Notes: generated by a model not told the origin, from the letters alone. 64,000 bases of DNA from Stomoxys calcitrans (GCF_963082655.1 NC_081555.1:20870643-20934642), one strand, 5' to 3'. Shown: positions 10,480 through 22,729, counted from the first letter of the stretch. A program made the numbers and translations.

Positions 10480-12281
10480 TTAATTATTATATAGCAAATT
10501 CATAATTATATTTTGATCATATTTCTCAGTAGTATGTGTTTTGTCATCTCCTTCAACCTTAGTAGTACTCTTAGAATGAGATGTAGCCTTTTTCTTTGTT
10601 TCTTTCTGCAAAAATGTTATATTGAATTCCTCCTTGAATATTCTGTAAAATAATGTATAGTTGGTGCTGGCAACATTCTTTTGTTCACAACTTTGTAGAT
10701 AATCTTTATAGAAACCAGAAATTGATTTGGTACCATCAATGAAATGTTTTGTTTTATACGGCCGGTATGATATGCTTTCAGTCTTTAGCATGTTTGATAT
10801 ATAATTTCGAACTCCATCCCTTATGCTTTCATCTAATCGCGGATGGTTACCATGTTTGCCTCTTTTGTCCTCTTCCAATATAGTATCTGCCACTTTGTGC
10901 TTTTTTAATAGCACAGTTGTTATGTTGCGATCGTTTATGTCTAAGGTATTTTTAAAAAAGAGTTTACAGACTCTTATTTTCTTTTCACCCAAACGAAAAT
11001 AGAAGGCATTGTTCATAATTCTGGGTTTTCGACTTCCATCTCCACGCACATAGCGATATTTGGGTGTAATGGGTTCGGTGTTGTTGGCTATGTACTGCCG
11101 TTGTTTTTCCAAATTAGCCAATTTCCAGAAATTTGAAAAAATTGTGTTCCTTTCATTTTCGTTTAATTTTGTGGTGCACTTAAGTTTACAACTGTCCAAG
11201 CATGGTGGTTTTACTTTCCTTTCACTTCGTACTTTTTTCTCTGGTGTATGTGATACGTATGATTTTCCTGAATTCCGAGCAGTTTTTAGCACATTCTTCT
11301 TCCAAGTTTCCTCTTTTCTTTTACGTTTCTTAATTTTACTGGGGCTTGACACGTCTTCGTCCGTTTTATTCTTTTCATTGCTTTCATAAAAGAAAATTGT
11401 ATTACAAACAATAACTTTGGAAACCCATCTTTATTTACCTTTCTTCTGTGGTATTAATTTTGTTCGCCATCAACGCTTCGGTATTTAAAACATACTCGCT
11501 TGATTTTTCATATATTTGAGGAGCTACCACGATATTTTCCACCGTATTTATATCTTTTTCCCCGTTCGCTTCGTCTTGTTCCTTATTTTGTTGATCTTTG
11601 AGAGCTTTTTCTTTTTCTTTCTTGTTGCGATGAAGTGTACTGTGTCCTTTTAATCGTGACATGCAATCAAACACTTTTCCACAATCGCTGCATTCAAACT
11701 TTGTATTGGTATTGCTGAAAATATATAAGTAGGCTTTAGGAAGTTGTTAGCAATGTCAACATGTTTAATGATGTGGGTAGGCATATCACTTATAATGCCG
11801 ACAAAAGCATATGTTGGTCTTGTCCTATAAGACTAACAGATGTTATTAGATTTGTAAATGGTAACATTATGATCTTTCCCTTCACTCCTTATAATTACCT
11901 AATTTCTGTTACACGCTCTGCCTTCTTTACATTATTGCCACTATCTGTTGCAGGACGCAGTTCACACGTATTGATGGTATCGATCAAAGCATCCGACTTC
12001 ATGTAAGCTGCAAGTGGGGCCACACCTAACTGACAACGCAAATGATTATCCGTTTCTATGCACAATCTTTGAAATTTATAGCCTGTGATTAATTTATCAA
12101 CACACATCTGGCACATTAAATGTGAAAATGAATTTCCAGCCTCTTTAATGCGAATTTGAGGCACAACCACATCCAGCATGTCCACAATTCGATTGCTCTC
12201 ATCTACGTAGTCGTAAATTTGATAAAAATTGAAAAGTTGGTTCATGCAAGTCCGACATTTTGACGTTATTTCCTCGGCCAT
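10480..12281 (-). CDS. ZAD protein D: one C2H2 finger plus a transposon-like C-terminal domain
   Basis: Exons on the minus strand: 12281-11899, 11714-11439 and 11380-10480, giving 519 residues; both introns are GT-AG and phase 2. A start at 12296 would add five residues; 12281 puts the ZAD cysteines at 9, 12, 57 and 60 as in its neighbours. Exon 2 holds a single C2H2 finger (about residues 134-156) and a charged linker. Exon 3 begins SNEK, like exon 2 of gene C, then a K/R-rich segment (nuclear-localisation-like), then an unrelated domain of about 185 residues: cysteines at 280, 284 and 288, a KKIRVCKLFF core, a GKHGNHPRL motif and an FNITF end. From memory, this module resembles the N-terminal part of abundant, poorly described insect multicopy proteins, possibly transposase-derived. 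There is no finger array, so DNA recognition must differ from that of A, B, C and E. Confidence 0.85.
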
Positions 12282-12296
12282 TTTATTTGTTTTCAC

Positions 12297-13559
12297 AAAT
12301 TTAATAATTTAAAAGTTTTCGTTTATAAACAAAACAAGTTAATGCCATATGATGGAAACCATATTATCGGCAACTACATTACGTGAACTATGTTATCGAC
12401 AATTGATTACTATTAAAGACCGTTTCCACGGAGTACTATATAATATTGTAGTTTGCCCCTGTTCCTTAGTGGAATGTTCATGGGGAAAATTTGTTTGTAT
12501 TTGTACTAAATATACTATTTTAATATTGATATTTCATATTTAATATTAATAATAATTAAAAAACAAAGCTAATAATTACAAAAAATAAAAACACAGAACT
12601 ATAATATACACTACCGTCAAGTTTACGTACTGTTATCGATCTAGGATCATTCCTGTCAAGGGACTTTTATTTATATCTGTATTTAATCAATCCGAATCCA
12701 AGTGGGTTATATGTTGGTAGAAATTTAAGCAAAATAGGGATTAATACATTTTTACATGATACTTATATATATATATTAAACAATTTTAATATTTAGTATA
12801 AAATTTTAATGAAACAAAAAGAAATGAAAAATTAAGATCTAAGACCCTAAACAATTGAAATAAAAACAACAAAATTAAATTAAACCTTAAACCCTAAGAT
12901 CCTAACGCACGACCTTTTAAAAAAATAAAATTTAAGTTTATGAAACGTAAAGGTGATGTGGTAATTATCAATGAATGAATAAAATTAGATTCTTTAATTA
13001 GGTTAATTATTTAATTGTTAGTTAATTTGAAAGTTCGAAATCAATAATTTTTTAAATGTGCTAGAACATACGGAAAAATATTTTATATTAGCAGGTAGAC
13101 TATTCCAGAGCCCTGCAATGCGAATTACGAAAGCTTTTTCGAAAATATTGTGGGTAAAATGCTCCACAAGAAGTTGAGAGTTTCTAGTGGTATTTAAAAA
13201 ATGATAACGTTAAAAAAGAAAAAGAGACCTCAAGTGCCCAAAAACTGTTCAAAAAGTACAACCGAGAAATTCCTTGGTAAAATGAAGGATTTTCCCATAA
13301 ACAAACTGGAGAATGCCGTGAAAACAAGATTGCAATCAGGTGATATTAGCACGATTTGATTCCATGTATACTTCGGCACCACATAAAACATGGGACGGAT
13401 ATCTGCGGCTACAAGAACAAAACACAACTAGGCAAAGGTAAAGTTGAACATCTGTTTTTTTTGCAAGCCGAAGAGTTTTAAGGTAACAGAGTCATTTGCG
13501 TTCTCCGCACTTTATGTTAATTTTCATTAAAGTATAAACTCAACCATCTATATATAAGG
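12297..13559. other. Intergenic region between genes D and E, first part
   Basis: The gene D promoter should lie just upstream of 12296. A SINE family 2 tail (TTTGCCCCTGTTCCTTAGTG) is at about 12454-12495. Around 13090-13450 the sequence looks like decayed coding sequence, perhaps of a transposon, but I could not assign a family. The rest is AT-rich. Confidence 0.4.
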
Positions 13560-13935
13560 CTAGGAAATGGTGGTGGTATCGGTGCTCATCAAGCTCATTC
13601 CGGTCCACAGGATCGCTGCTGAAACATGATGGCCGTTGGTCCAAAAATTTGCCTTGTCATATCGAGCATCTTAAGCACTCAATATTTATGCCAGAGCCGG
13701 TGCCGCAGGGCCTCTCACAGAGACTCCGCTAGATACCGTCGATTGTGTTCCGCGTGTTCTCCATTGTAAATTTAATAAATTTCACAGATTAATCTCCAAT
13801 ATTAAATGACACGTTAGTTTAAGTGAAAACTAATTGTAGTAGCAGTGTGTTGCACATTGAGGCGGCAGCCCTTGCCGATGAAGCACTCCATCGGGTCAAT
13901 AAGGTAAGTAAAACCGGCTGCCATTGGATTGGGTG
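13560..13935 (-). repeat. Dispersed CAACAACAA-type repeat, decayed copies
   Basis: It shares blocks with 48480-48860 (GAGCATCTTAAGCACTCA-like and GAGACTCCGC phrases) and with 39587-39670 (CAGTGTGTTGCACATTGAGG and CTCCATCGGGTCAAT). These belong to one or two families that end in GTTGTTGTTG/CAACAACAAC tracts. Confidence 0.6.
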
Positions 13936-14060
13936 AAAACTAGTTACATATACGGGTGTTTTGGATTTAGTTTAGTTTTGACGCGTTATGTTTTAAACTT
14001 CGCACCGCCAATTTAGTCAATTCAATTTGTTAAAATAATTGAAATTTCCTTTATATATAG

Positions 14061-14066
14061 TTTATT
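14061..14066 (-). terminator. Polyadenylation signal of gene E
   Basis: AATAAA on the minus strand about 155 bp past the gene E stop codon. Confidence 0.45.
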
Positions 14067-14220
14067 CTATACAAAAAATTATATTAACCCAATAGCAATA
14101 CTTTTGAAAAGTTCGTGTTAAAATTAACAAGAGTTAGAGTCCGGCCTTATAATCAATCAAAAAGTTTGCTGCTTATAATATTTAACGTTAAATATGGATA
14201 GTTATATCAATATTGAGAAA

Positions 14221-17200
14221 TCAACAACCATCTACTAGATTCAGTGAAGTGTTTGGTGGTGGTGGATTGTTTATATTTGAAATGGGTATGTCAAGTATTA
14301 CTGGTGGTTGATTTGAATTTATTATGGCCACATGGCTGAGTGTTGGAGAATCATTTTCATGTACTTCTTGAATATGAGGTTGTTGATGTTGAAGCATATG
14401 TTCTTGGGTTTCTAGTAGTTCATGCTGTTGTGTTTGGGGATCCAATAGTTCATGTTGTTGTAGTAGTTGTTGTTGTTGGGGTTCTTCTGCTTGTTGTGTC
14501 TCATCGTTTTTTTTCAGTTGCTGTGACATTTTATAATGTTCTGAGAGATGTTCACGCAACTCCGTTTGATATTTAAATGCCATGGGGCATTCAGTACACA
14601 TGTAAGTATTTTCTCCAACATGGGTTCGTAAATGCTTGGTCAAATCTCCACTTTCCGCATATGCCCGATCACAGAATTTGCATTTATAAGGTTTTTCTCC
14701 TGTGTGCGTTCTCATGTGACGCCTCAAATGATATACGATAACAAAACTTTAGAAAGAAAAAATGTATGATTAAATAAAACAATATATCTCCAAAATGTAT
14801 GGTTAATTTATATACTTACGTCATACTACACTGGTCACATTTGTAAGGTCGTTCACCAGAATGCAAGAGTTTGTGTTTTTGCAGTGAATACGATCGGGTA
14901 AAGCGCGATCCACATACATCGCATACATGTGGCTTGGCTTTTGTGTGCGTTGATGTATGTTTGCATAGGTCTGAACGACAATTAAAGCGGCTGGGGCATT
15001 CTGGGCACTGGTATTTCTTAAGACCAAAGTGTCTTTCCATATGTTGTCTTAAATTACTTGCACTTCTAAATGTTTTTCCACACTGAGGGCATAGGTATGG
15101 ACTTTCTCCGCTATGTGTTCGCATATGTTCCTTCAGTGTATTAGTATAACCAAATTCTTTTTCACATATAAGGCAGACAAAGTTTTTATTGCCCTTGTGT
15201 CGGTTCAAATGTTCCACCAGATGGGCGTGTAAAACAAAAGTCTTATCACATTGATTACACTTATGTTTCTCCGCTTCGGGATGTTTATTGGTTATATGCT
15301 CCGTAAGTGACCTAATGGACATAAAATTACGTTGACATACAGTGCAGGGGTAGTTTGTTTCCGAAGCGTTCCGCGTATGTATTTGACGATGGGCTGAGAG
15401 TGATGCCTGTTTTTCAAAACGCCTTGGACAATCGGGGCATTTGAAACCATCGGGTCGGGGTCGAGAAGAAAAATTACTGCCTGCTTCATTTTCATGTTGA
15501 ATCATGTGGATCTTTAAGAGATTAGGTGTAGCAAAACGATATTTGCAAACTTCACAAACATAAGGTCTTTCGAGGGAGTGTACCGATGTGTGACGCTTTA
15601 AACGATAAGGCCGGTCAAATATCTTTTTACAAACTTCACAGGGAAAAGTTCCATTCCTGCGGTTACGGGTATTAGGTCTGAATTAAAACAAAAAAAAAAA
15701 ACAAATTTACAATATATATGTTTTTGAAATAATAGATAAAAAAACTTTTTTAAGTTTATTAATTTCCACAAAGGGCACAATCAGTTTGAATCTGCAGAAG
15801 ATATACAGATATTTAGTGCAGCATGCTGAAATATAAATTATATTCTAAACCAACTTAGAATATTACTACCTACTTTTTAATTTCAAAACTATTCAGCCAT
15901 AATTAGGTTCGTTCGCGTTTCTTTAAAAACCAAATACATTTCAAACAAATAACGTAGCGAAATTTGAAAAAGATTGTGCACTGAAAATCCTGCTTACAAT
16001 AATATACTCACTTTTCAATTTCTCCTATTCCCGTATCAACAAAATCTGTATTCTGCACATTCCTGGTTTTATGTGTTCGGTCTTTTCCCAAGCTCTCATC
16101 CTCATTCCTGCAATAGTAGTAAGAAAATATATACTTGTGATTATTGCCCTCTGTCTTATTATATCCCTAGAACTTACTCTGAATCTTCGTAGTCATCATC
16201 GTACCATTCACCATTATCATCGTCATATACATCCAAAGGTTCTTCAAAGATGTTTGGTGTTATTTCAAATTCGTGTTTTACTATATCATCGCTTATAATT
16301 TGATGGGCATTCTCCTTTTCCTCATTAGGTTGCACCTGAGGGCAATCTTCAATCTGGTCTTTTATGAATTCGTTCTCTCCCTCACACTTAGTCTCTTTCT
16401 TTTCCAAATCATCCTCTTTATCTTTGCTCAATTTTCGAATTTTGGATTTAGGCTTCTTCTTATTGTGTATCTGACTGTGTTGTACGAGTGCGGCTTTTTT
16501 CTCAAAGCTCTTTGGGCAGTCTGAACATTGGAATTCGCGGTTGTTAGTGCCATCAGTTCCATCTATTTCATGTATTTGCATGTGGGCGAGATAGGTTTTC
16601 TCAGCAGCAAAACTATATTTACAAATCTCACAAGGAAAAGCTCTTTTCTTCGAGTGCACTGTGCTATGTCTTTTTAGGCGATACAAACGATCAAACACTT
16701 TGCCACACTCTGGGCAAGGAAACACAGTACAGGCGGAGTTATGTCTAGACTTTCTTGGCGATCTGTATAAAAGCAGTTTAAAATATATTTTTTTCAAAAT
16801 GTTTAATAAAATAAATACTTGTCAGATGCCTGCATCTTTGAAGACTTCTTGAGCTTTCTTTCTTTCAAAACAGATAGCATCTCGTTGCTGAAATGTAGAC
16901 AAAAAATTGGTAAAATTTTATAAAATATAATTGTTCCTTATGCTATATTACTAAACCTTGAATCTGAATCACTAGCTACTCTTTCTGCGTAATCCCTTTC
17001 GCCATCTAGACTAGCGCCTTCCCATTCGCCGTCCGACTTTATATTTAATTCCACCTCTTCTGGATTTATTTCACACTCAAATTTTTCATGTTCTTCCGAC
17101 TCTTCTTTCATCTTAAAACAATCCCCTCCAGTCAAAGGATCCAAAATATTTTCCAAATGCAAATCCCCATCTTGTTGCTCCTCCTTGGAAGTGACTACTT

Positions 17201-17465
17201 CAGGTAGCCATGCATGTAGCTTTTGATTGCTATCAATGCATAATTGTTGAAATTTATAACCTGTAAGCAACTTAGCTAAACAAGCCTGGCAAATTAGTTG
17301 GGAAAATTGGCTTTCCACTTTTATTTGAATTTGTGGCACAATTCCATCCAACATTTCGGAAATAGTATGATCCTCATCACCCTCAGCATAGTCTGATAGT
17401 TGTAACATTTCACCATCCCTTCTCAAGCAAGTCCGACAATTAGTAGTTATATTATTTAGAAACAT
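14221..17465 (-). CDS. ZAD-C2H2 zinc-finger protein E (six exons, fifteen fingers)
   Basis: Probable nuclear DNA-binding factor, the largest of the cluster. Exons on the minus strand: 17465-16957, 16887-16819, 16762-16178, 16107-16012, 15677-14820 and 14746-14221, giving 880 residues; all introns are phase 2. The ZAD has cysteines at 10 and 13 and the usual downstream pair. Exon 2 is a 69-nt basic exon like that of gene C. Exon 3 has three fingers and an acidic linker, exon 4 is a 96-nt linker, exon 5 has nine full fingers and starts a tenth that exon 6 completes, and exon 6 adds two more. A glutamine-rich tail with several short Q runs ends the protein, typical of an activation or interaction region. 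The first three fingers of exon 5 duplicate the three of exon 3. The strong donors overlapping in-frame stops (GA, then GTAAGT at 16177) support splicing there. Confidence 0.92.
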
Positions 17466-18191
17466 TATGCTGAGAGCGGCTTTCGGGGAAAACGATTAAT
17501 TTCTTGAAGACGTCATTTTTTGTCTATTTTGCATATATTTTTTTTAATTTTTAATTTAATTTTTCTATTTCTCTTTAGTGGGTATCAATCAACAAAAATG
17601 ACAAATGAAAACAGTTTTACCGACAAACAATATAAGATGCTTCTTCTTGTTATATATAGCATTCATCGCCAAGGAAGGTGTGACAAGAAACAGCTGTTCA
17701 ATATTATTAAATTAATAAATTGATAAACTTCTGAATTAAAAAATACGGTTTATAAATAAAAATTGCAAATTTTAGTTAAATGAAGTAATACCGTTTATAT
17801 CATAAACCTGAAGTAAGAGGCTAAGGCTGTTCTATTTACCGGCACCAAATTCTTCTTCTTGCTTTGTTAATGAGTCTAACATCTGTTTTTAGTTTTTAGA
17901 AGTTTGATATTTTCTATTCGTTTTAATTGATTTTATATAACTCTTTAAGCACTTTGCATTTAGAATTCGTCTGAAGTGGACGCTTCGGGATTCGGTGCAT
18001 AGTCATCGTTATACTCAGTACAGTTATAACTGTACATTGTTTTTAATTTTGTAATTTTATTACACGTGTTTTTATATACAGTTGGTGGGGACACCAACTT
18101 TGGAAGTACAACCTGGCATATAGAGTCGTACTCTGCCATTTCAATTAAAGTCCAAAAAAAAAAAAAAAAAAATAACTCTTTAAGGAGCAAA
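17466..18191. other. Intergenic region between gene E and Coq5
   Basis: It holds the promoters of both genes. It also has an adenine tract near 18153-18171 just before the Coq5 start, a 41-codon plus-strand reading frame at 17598-17723 that I do not trust, and the minus-strand frame listed separately. Confidence 0.45.
17963..18139 (-). CDS. Possible 58-residue hypothetical protein
   Basis: An open frame on the minus strand starts MAEYDSICQVVLP and ends in an acidic PNPEASTSDEF tail. It is only 53 bp from the opposed Coq5 start, as in a divergent gene pair. Composition is protein-like (mixed, not AT-driven), but I recognise no family, and part of it may instead be 5' flank of Coq5. Confidence is low. 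Confidence 0.25.
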
Positions 18192-19208
18192 ATGAATGTG
18201 TCACGGAATCTTCTTGCTTCCTTAAAACTAATTAAAAGTCACTACCCTTGTGGATATCGTTTGTTCCTTATACGAAATAATCAAACCTCTCATGCCACAA
18301 CTAGCGAAGAGGGCACCACCCATTTTGGGTTTCAAACAGTGAAGGAGAGTGAAAAGGAACAAAAGGGTGGGTAACTTGGGAAACATAAATGGAAAACTAA
18401 ACATAACTTAAACTTATTTCTCTTGCAGTCCATAAAGTCTTTGAAGATGTGGCCAAGTCATATGATATAATGAATGATGCCATGTCCATGGGAATACATC
18501 GTGTATGGAAGGATATTTTCATTGAACGCCTGGGACCACAGCACGGTACTCGACATTTAGACATGGCAGGTGGCACCGGGGATATATCTTTTAGATTTTT
18601 AAAGTATCTACAAGGACAACCAAATCCCAAGGGACTTAAAAGCCATGTGACAGTATCCGATATAAACCAACACATGTTAGATGTGGGTGAAGAAAGGGCC
18701 AAAAAACTTGGACTGACCGAGGAAAAACTATCCAATATGACAATTGAATGGAAAGTTGCTGATGCCGAAAAACTACCTTTTGAAGATAATTCATATAATT
18801 CCTACACCATTGCCTTCGGTATTAGGAATTGTACCCATGTAGACCAGGTAAAAGCGAGTGATTAAAAGTGATATATTTGATATATTATTTTTCTGAATTT
18901 ATAAGGTACTTCGTGAGGCTTATCGTGTTTTGCAACCTGGTGGACGTTTCATGTGCCTTGAATTCAGCCATTTAAATAGTCAAACAATGCAATGGTTGTA
19001 CGATCAATATTCCTTTAATGTTATTCCCCCTATGGGCCAAATTTTAGCAGGTCAGTGGCAGCCTTATCAATATTTGGTAGAAAGTATACGAAAATTTCCC
19101 AAACAAGAGGATTTTAAGGAGATGATTCAAGAGGCTGGCTTTGATTTGGTGCGCTACGAAAACCTAACTTTTGGAGTTGTTAGCATACATTCTGGTTTTA
19201 AGTTATAA
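18192..19208 (+). CDS. Coq5: COQ5, 2-methoxy-6-polyprenyl-1,4-benzoquinol methylase (canonical copy)
   Basis: C-methyltransferase of ubiquinone biosynthesis, acting on the inner face of the mitochondrial inner membrane as part of the coenzyme Q complex, with S-adenosylmethionine as donor. Exons: 18192-18366, 18429-18847 and 18906-19208, giving 298 residues, close to the usual fly length. The N-terminus is basic and hydroxylated with few acids, as in a mitochondrial presequence. The conserved HFGFQTV is followed by the methyltransferase fold. The SAM-binding motif [11 protein letters not shown] spans residues 102-111, and the UbiE/COQ5 signature phrases AFGIRN and VLQPGGRF and the family end [11 protein letters not shown] are intact. 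The first donor (G, then GTGGGT) is forced by frame. AATAAA at 19240-19245 ends the gene. Confidence 0.95.
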
Positions 19209-19239
19209 CAAATAGAAAGTGTTATAAATATCATATTAT

Positions 19240-19245
19240 AATAAA
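19240..19245 (+). terminator. Polyadenylation signal of canonical Coq5
   Basis: AATAAA 32 bp after the stop codon. Confidence 0.55.
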
Positions 19246-19319
19246 CAAGGAAATGGAAAATTACATGTTTGTATATGGATGTGTCAGTGTAATTAAATCA
19301 CTATAACAATAGCTTACCA

Positions 19320-20450
19320 GCGCTACAATCATGCTGAGTGCCTATAATACTCGCTATGACATGGCGAGTTGTTGATGCCTTTAAACAACCAATGCCTATA
19401 ACGTTTCTCCGGCGATCGGTCGAGGACCGCTATCTCAACTTGCAAACATAGCAGCCGGTTGTACGTACCACATTGACCCGATGGAGTGATTCATCGGCAA
19501 AGGCTGCCGCCAAAGGCTGTACAACACTGCTACGACAACACAATAAATATGTGGCAGCTACAACAACAACGAGAACTATGCAATCTCTCTCACAGAAAAA
19601 TTATGCTGCACAAGCCCACCTATGCTCTTCAATGGAACGCCAGTATGGGTACTTACGAAACTTGTTGAAACCAGTGCTTGTGATATTCGAGAAAGAAATC
19701 ATTCATATGCTTCATAAAATGTATGAGTTATACGCAACACATTGCCATAGCTAAGAATATTTAAATGAAAAGCTACACTTAGAGTAATTTTGTTATTAAA
19801 GACTGTAAAATTGCCACAACAGAAAATCTGAAAAGGGAAAACAGTATATATGTATAGTATATCATACATCAGTCATACGGTAACGAGTTGCTTTACAGAA
19901 AGGGCTGACTTTCGACATCGGTAGCTGAATTTGGGGGTTCATGGCTAAAGATTCCGCACACCAAAATACCTGGTGTTACATTGGACCCCCATTACAGGTA
20001 ATATGCACATGTTACTGCAATTTGTGACAAAGTCAGATTTAGAAACAGGGTTCTCAAGTTACTTGGTAGTACTTAGAGTACTCCTGGCCCGGGATAATTC
20101 CGACCTTACTGGTGTTCATCGTTATCATGAACAGCTCATCTGGAAGCTACGGCACGCATCCACATGTTGCGGGTAGTGGAATGCTCCAAGTGGAGTAGCG
20201 GAAACTATACTCACAGTCAGAGACAATCAGCCGTATCGAGTGAAGAGTCTGAGTGAGGAGCTGGGCGGCACCGGCTCTTGCTTAAAGGCTCTTGCCTTTA
20301 AATAACCCATTGCCATCACGTTCCCGCGGCAATCGGTGCTATGGACCGGAACGAGCTTGTTTACTTGTTAGAGTTTGACGAGAATTGCTACCGCCACATA
20401 GTAATAGAGTACTGATTAAGAAACCTTGTTGACTACACTTAAAACATTTG
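19320..20450. repeat. Cluster of dispersed CAACAACAA-family repeats
   Basis: Blocks around 19325-19460, 19450-19560 and 20115-20420 match those at 24300-24700, 34880-35020 and 48418-48910 (GTTCCCGCGGCAATCGGT and GACCGGAACGAGCTTG phrases; GAGTGATTCATCGGCAA). They look like fragments of short retroelements with CAA-rich tails. No intact reading frame was seen. Confidence 0.6.
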
Positions 20451-20539
20451 GCCGGTCTGTCATCTTTTAGATGGCCATCTAATAGCCCAGTGCTGCCAGT
20501 TAGGAAAGCAGAGGCTTGCAAATGCAAATTTACCCATAA

Positions 20540-20775
20540 ACATTTCGTTAAGGAACAAGGGCAAACTTCTCAAATATCAATGAGTGCTGTCCGATTCAAG
20601 TTTAAGCTCAATGTTAAGCGACCTCCTTTTTATAGCCGAGTCCGAACGGCGTGCAGCAGTGTGACACGAGTTTGGGGAGAAGTTATTACATGGCTTATAT
20701 GCATGGCATAGTACCTTACAAATGTCGCCCCTCCATTGGGTAGGGAAACCAGCGATGAAAATTTTTTTCTTATAA
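20540..20775 (-). repeat. SINE family 2, minus copy lacking the tRNA head
   Basis: It matches the reverse complement of 29780-30010, including the phrases TATAGCCGAGTCCGAACGGC and CAATGAGTGCTGTCCGATTC. The head with the pol III boxes is not recognisable here. Confidence 0.75.
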
Positions 20776-21044
20776 AGAGGTTTATGGCTACAAAATGCCG
20801 CCTCTAGGCTCTCTGGTAGAGCAGATAACTTTTTAGTTAACTTGCGACCATACGACACACATTACCTGTTCATATACCCAGCCAAATCTACTTGACTAAC
20901 TACCAGATCGTGCTGGATGTAACGCATCTAAGTGGGAGAGTTCCTAGATCAGCAAGCAAATTAAGCATGAACACACAACGAACTGTAACATCAACATCCA
21001 AAAACAATAGAGAAAGACGAAACGAAAAATATCCGATTGACTGT

Positions 21045-21130
21045 CTTCAGTTTGTTTTCGACGCTAAATGCCTGGGTTCAAATCCTGGCGAGAATATGAG
21101 AATAAATTTTTAGCCGTGGTAGCTGTAGAC
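21045..21130 (+). repeat. SINE family 2, head fragment
   Basis: CGACGCTAAATGCCTGGGTT followed by CAAATCCTGGCGAGA matches the tRNA-like head at 29760-29805, including a B-box-like GGTTCAAATCC. Similarity ends soon after. Confidence 0.65.
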
Positions 21131-21211
21131 ACTTGTGATAATAAATTCGGTATAAGTACAACATACCAACGTTCGGCCCCTGAAGCCTTCACACCTAATA
21201 TGGCTGATGAG

Positions 21212-21384
21212 AAGGTTAGGCTAGGTTAGATAAGAGTGGCAGTCCTTTACAGACTTATTTTTAGACTTAGACAATTTTAAGCCCATTGTGATACCACAGT
21301 AGCGACAGACCAAGGCAGGGAATCGAACCCATGACCCCTGCACGGGTAACCCATGCACGCTACCAACTCGTCCACCGGGGCGGT
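21212..21384 (-). mobile_element. SINE family 1, tRNA-derived, minus copy
   Basis: The reverse complement starts CGCCCCGGTGGACGAGTTGG (A-box-like) and has GGTTCGATTCC (pol III B box), then the body CTGTCGCTACTGTGGTATCA and a CCTAACC-rich tail. TGATGAG flanks both sides at 21205-21211 and 21385-21391, a likely target-site duplication. The length of 173 bp equals that of the copy at 23453. Confidence 0.85.
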
Positions 21385-22729
21385 TGATGAGCAATACTAA
21401 ACCAAATTACGAAACGCGTTCCATAGTGGTTGAGGTGTGTTCCTTTTCTATTTGTAAAGTAAAAATCTCCAATCATTGAGCTCGTCTCGAAAGAGAAACA
21501 AACAGAAATTGGAAAATTTAATGATCTTCGCCCTAACAGGAAAAAAATTTAAAATGAAAAATTCGGCAGAGCCCGGTCGGGATTCGAACCTGGACACACG
21601 GAGTGACAGCGTGTCTATCGTTCAAAGCCATCAATACAACTTCCAACAGATGCGCAGAATCATGTGTATACCATGGGAGTAGTGTAATTTGTGTAGACAA
21701 AAAATCTGTCATTACACAAAAATACATGCATTGGGAAAAGTACAGCTAAGGACAGGGTTGCCAAGCGTGGTTAATGTGGTATTTATATCATAGAGGTGTT
21801 TTCGCAATGAATTCGGTATAAGTACTCGAAAGCTCAATCATAAAATTTTACAATTTTTGTTTGTCCGCCTTAACAGGCAAAAAACTTTAAAATGAGTTAT
21901 TTATTTATGTTTATATTGAAATTTAGGACATAAATGATTTGCTAACACACTATCATATTTACTTTTTCAGCAGACGACATCTTTTATTTCTAAAGACTTT
22001 TTTGCTTTTCTGGGTAGCAAACTTGGTTGATTGTAGTTAAGAAGTAGGCAAGTAAGTTGTTTTAAACTATGCTATGTTAATATTGGTGTTATTTGTAAGC
22101 CAACAAGTATTTTGATTTACATAATTTACATATTTAAAGCATATCTACTACACAAGCATGAATATCTTTAGAATCTCGTTTTAAAAACCCGTAGTAATGT
22201 TAAAATACAAAATATTTTGCTTCAATTAGTCTTTCAACGCGCTTATTCATTGGCACACAACAAAATCTGTTTTCATTGGGTATGGAAAACTAGAGTTTTT
22301 AAATTAAAAAAAAAATTAAAAAATTTTTCAAAAAAAAAAAAAAATGGTGCTATAAAATTAGTGATGATTCGGAGAAACTCTAAAAATGTTTCTAGACAAG
22401 TTTAATATTAGCTGTTTATAAACTATTTAACATATATCAACGAAGACATGGTGGATTTTTCGAAAGAATTTCTAAAGTGACCAAAAAATAATTTTTAAAA
22501 ATTTCTTTGTTGTTGTAAAAAAATTAGAATAAAATTTAAAACTAGACTTTATTGTTTTTGGTTATTTTAGTTTTATCCAAAGAGAGTCGAGCTAATGACC
22601 ATGAGAATTATGTTAAGAAAGAAGATTTGATTATTGAAAATTTATTAAAAAGAAATTGAAAGACATAACAGCCATCCCAGCTATGTAGCTCATTTTTGTG
22701 GTATTTATTTAACATTTGCTGTGTTTTAT
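21385..22729. other. Intergenic, mostly without recognised features
   Basis: A short minus-strand tRNA-like head with B box GGTTCGAATCC is at about 21565-21640, probably part of a third SINE type. The rest, including A-rich tracts at 22305-22345, shows no gene. Confidence 0.4.

Noticed and set aside
17598..17723. 41-codon plus-strand frame near the gene E promoter
   Set aside because: Short and K/I/N-rich, as expected from AT-rich DNA; no family resemblance and no clear splice partner.
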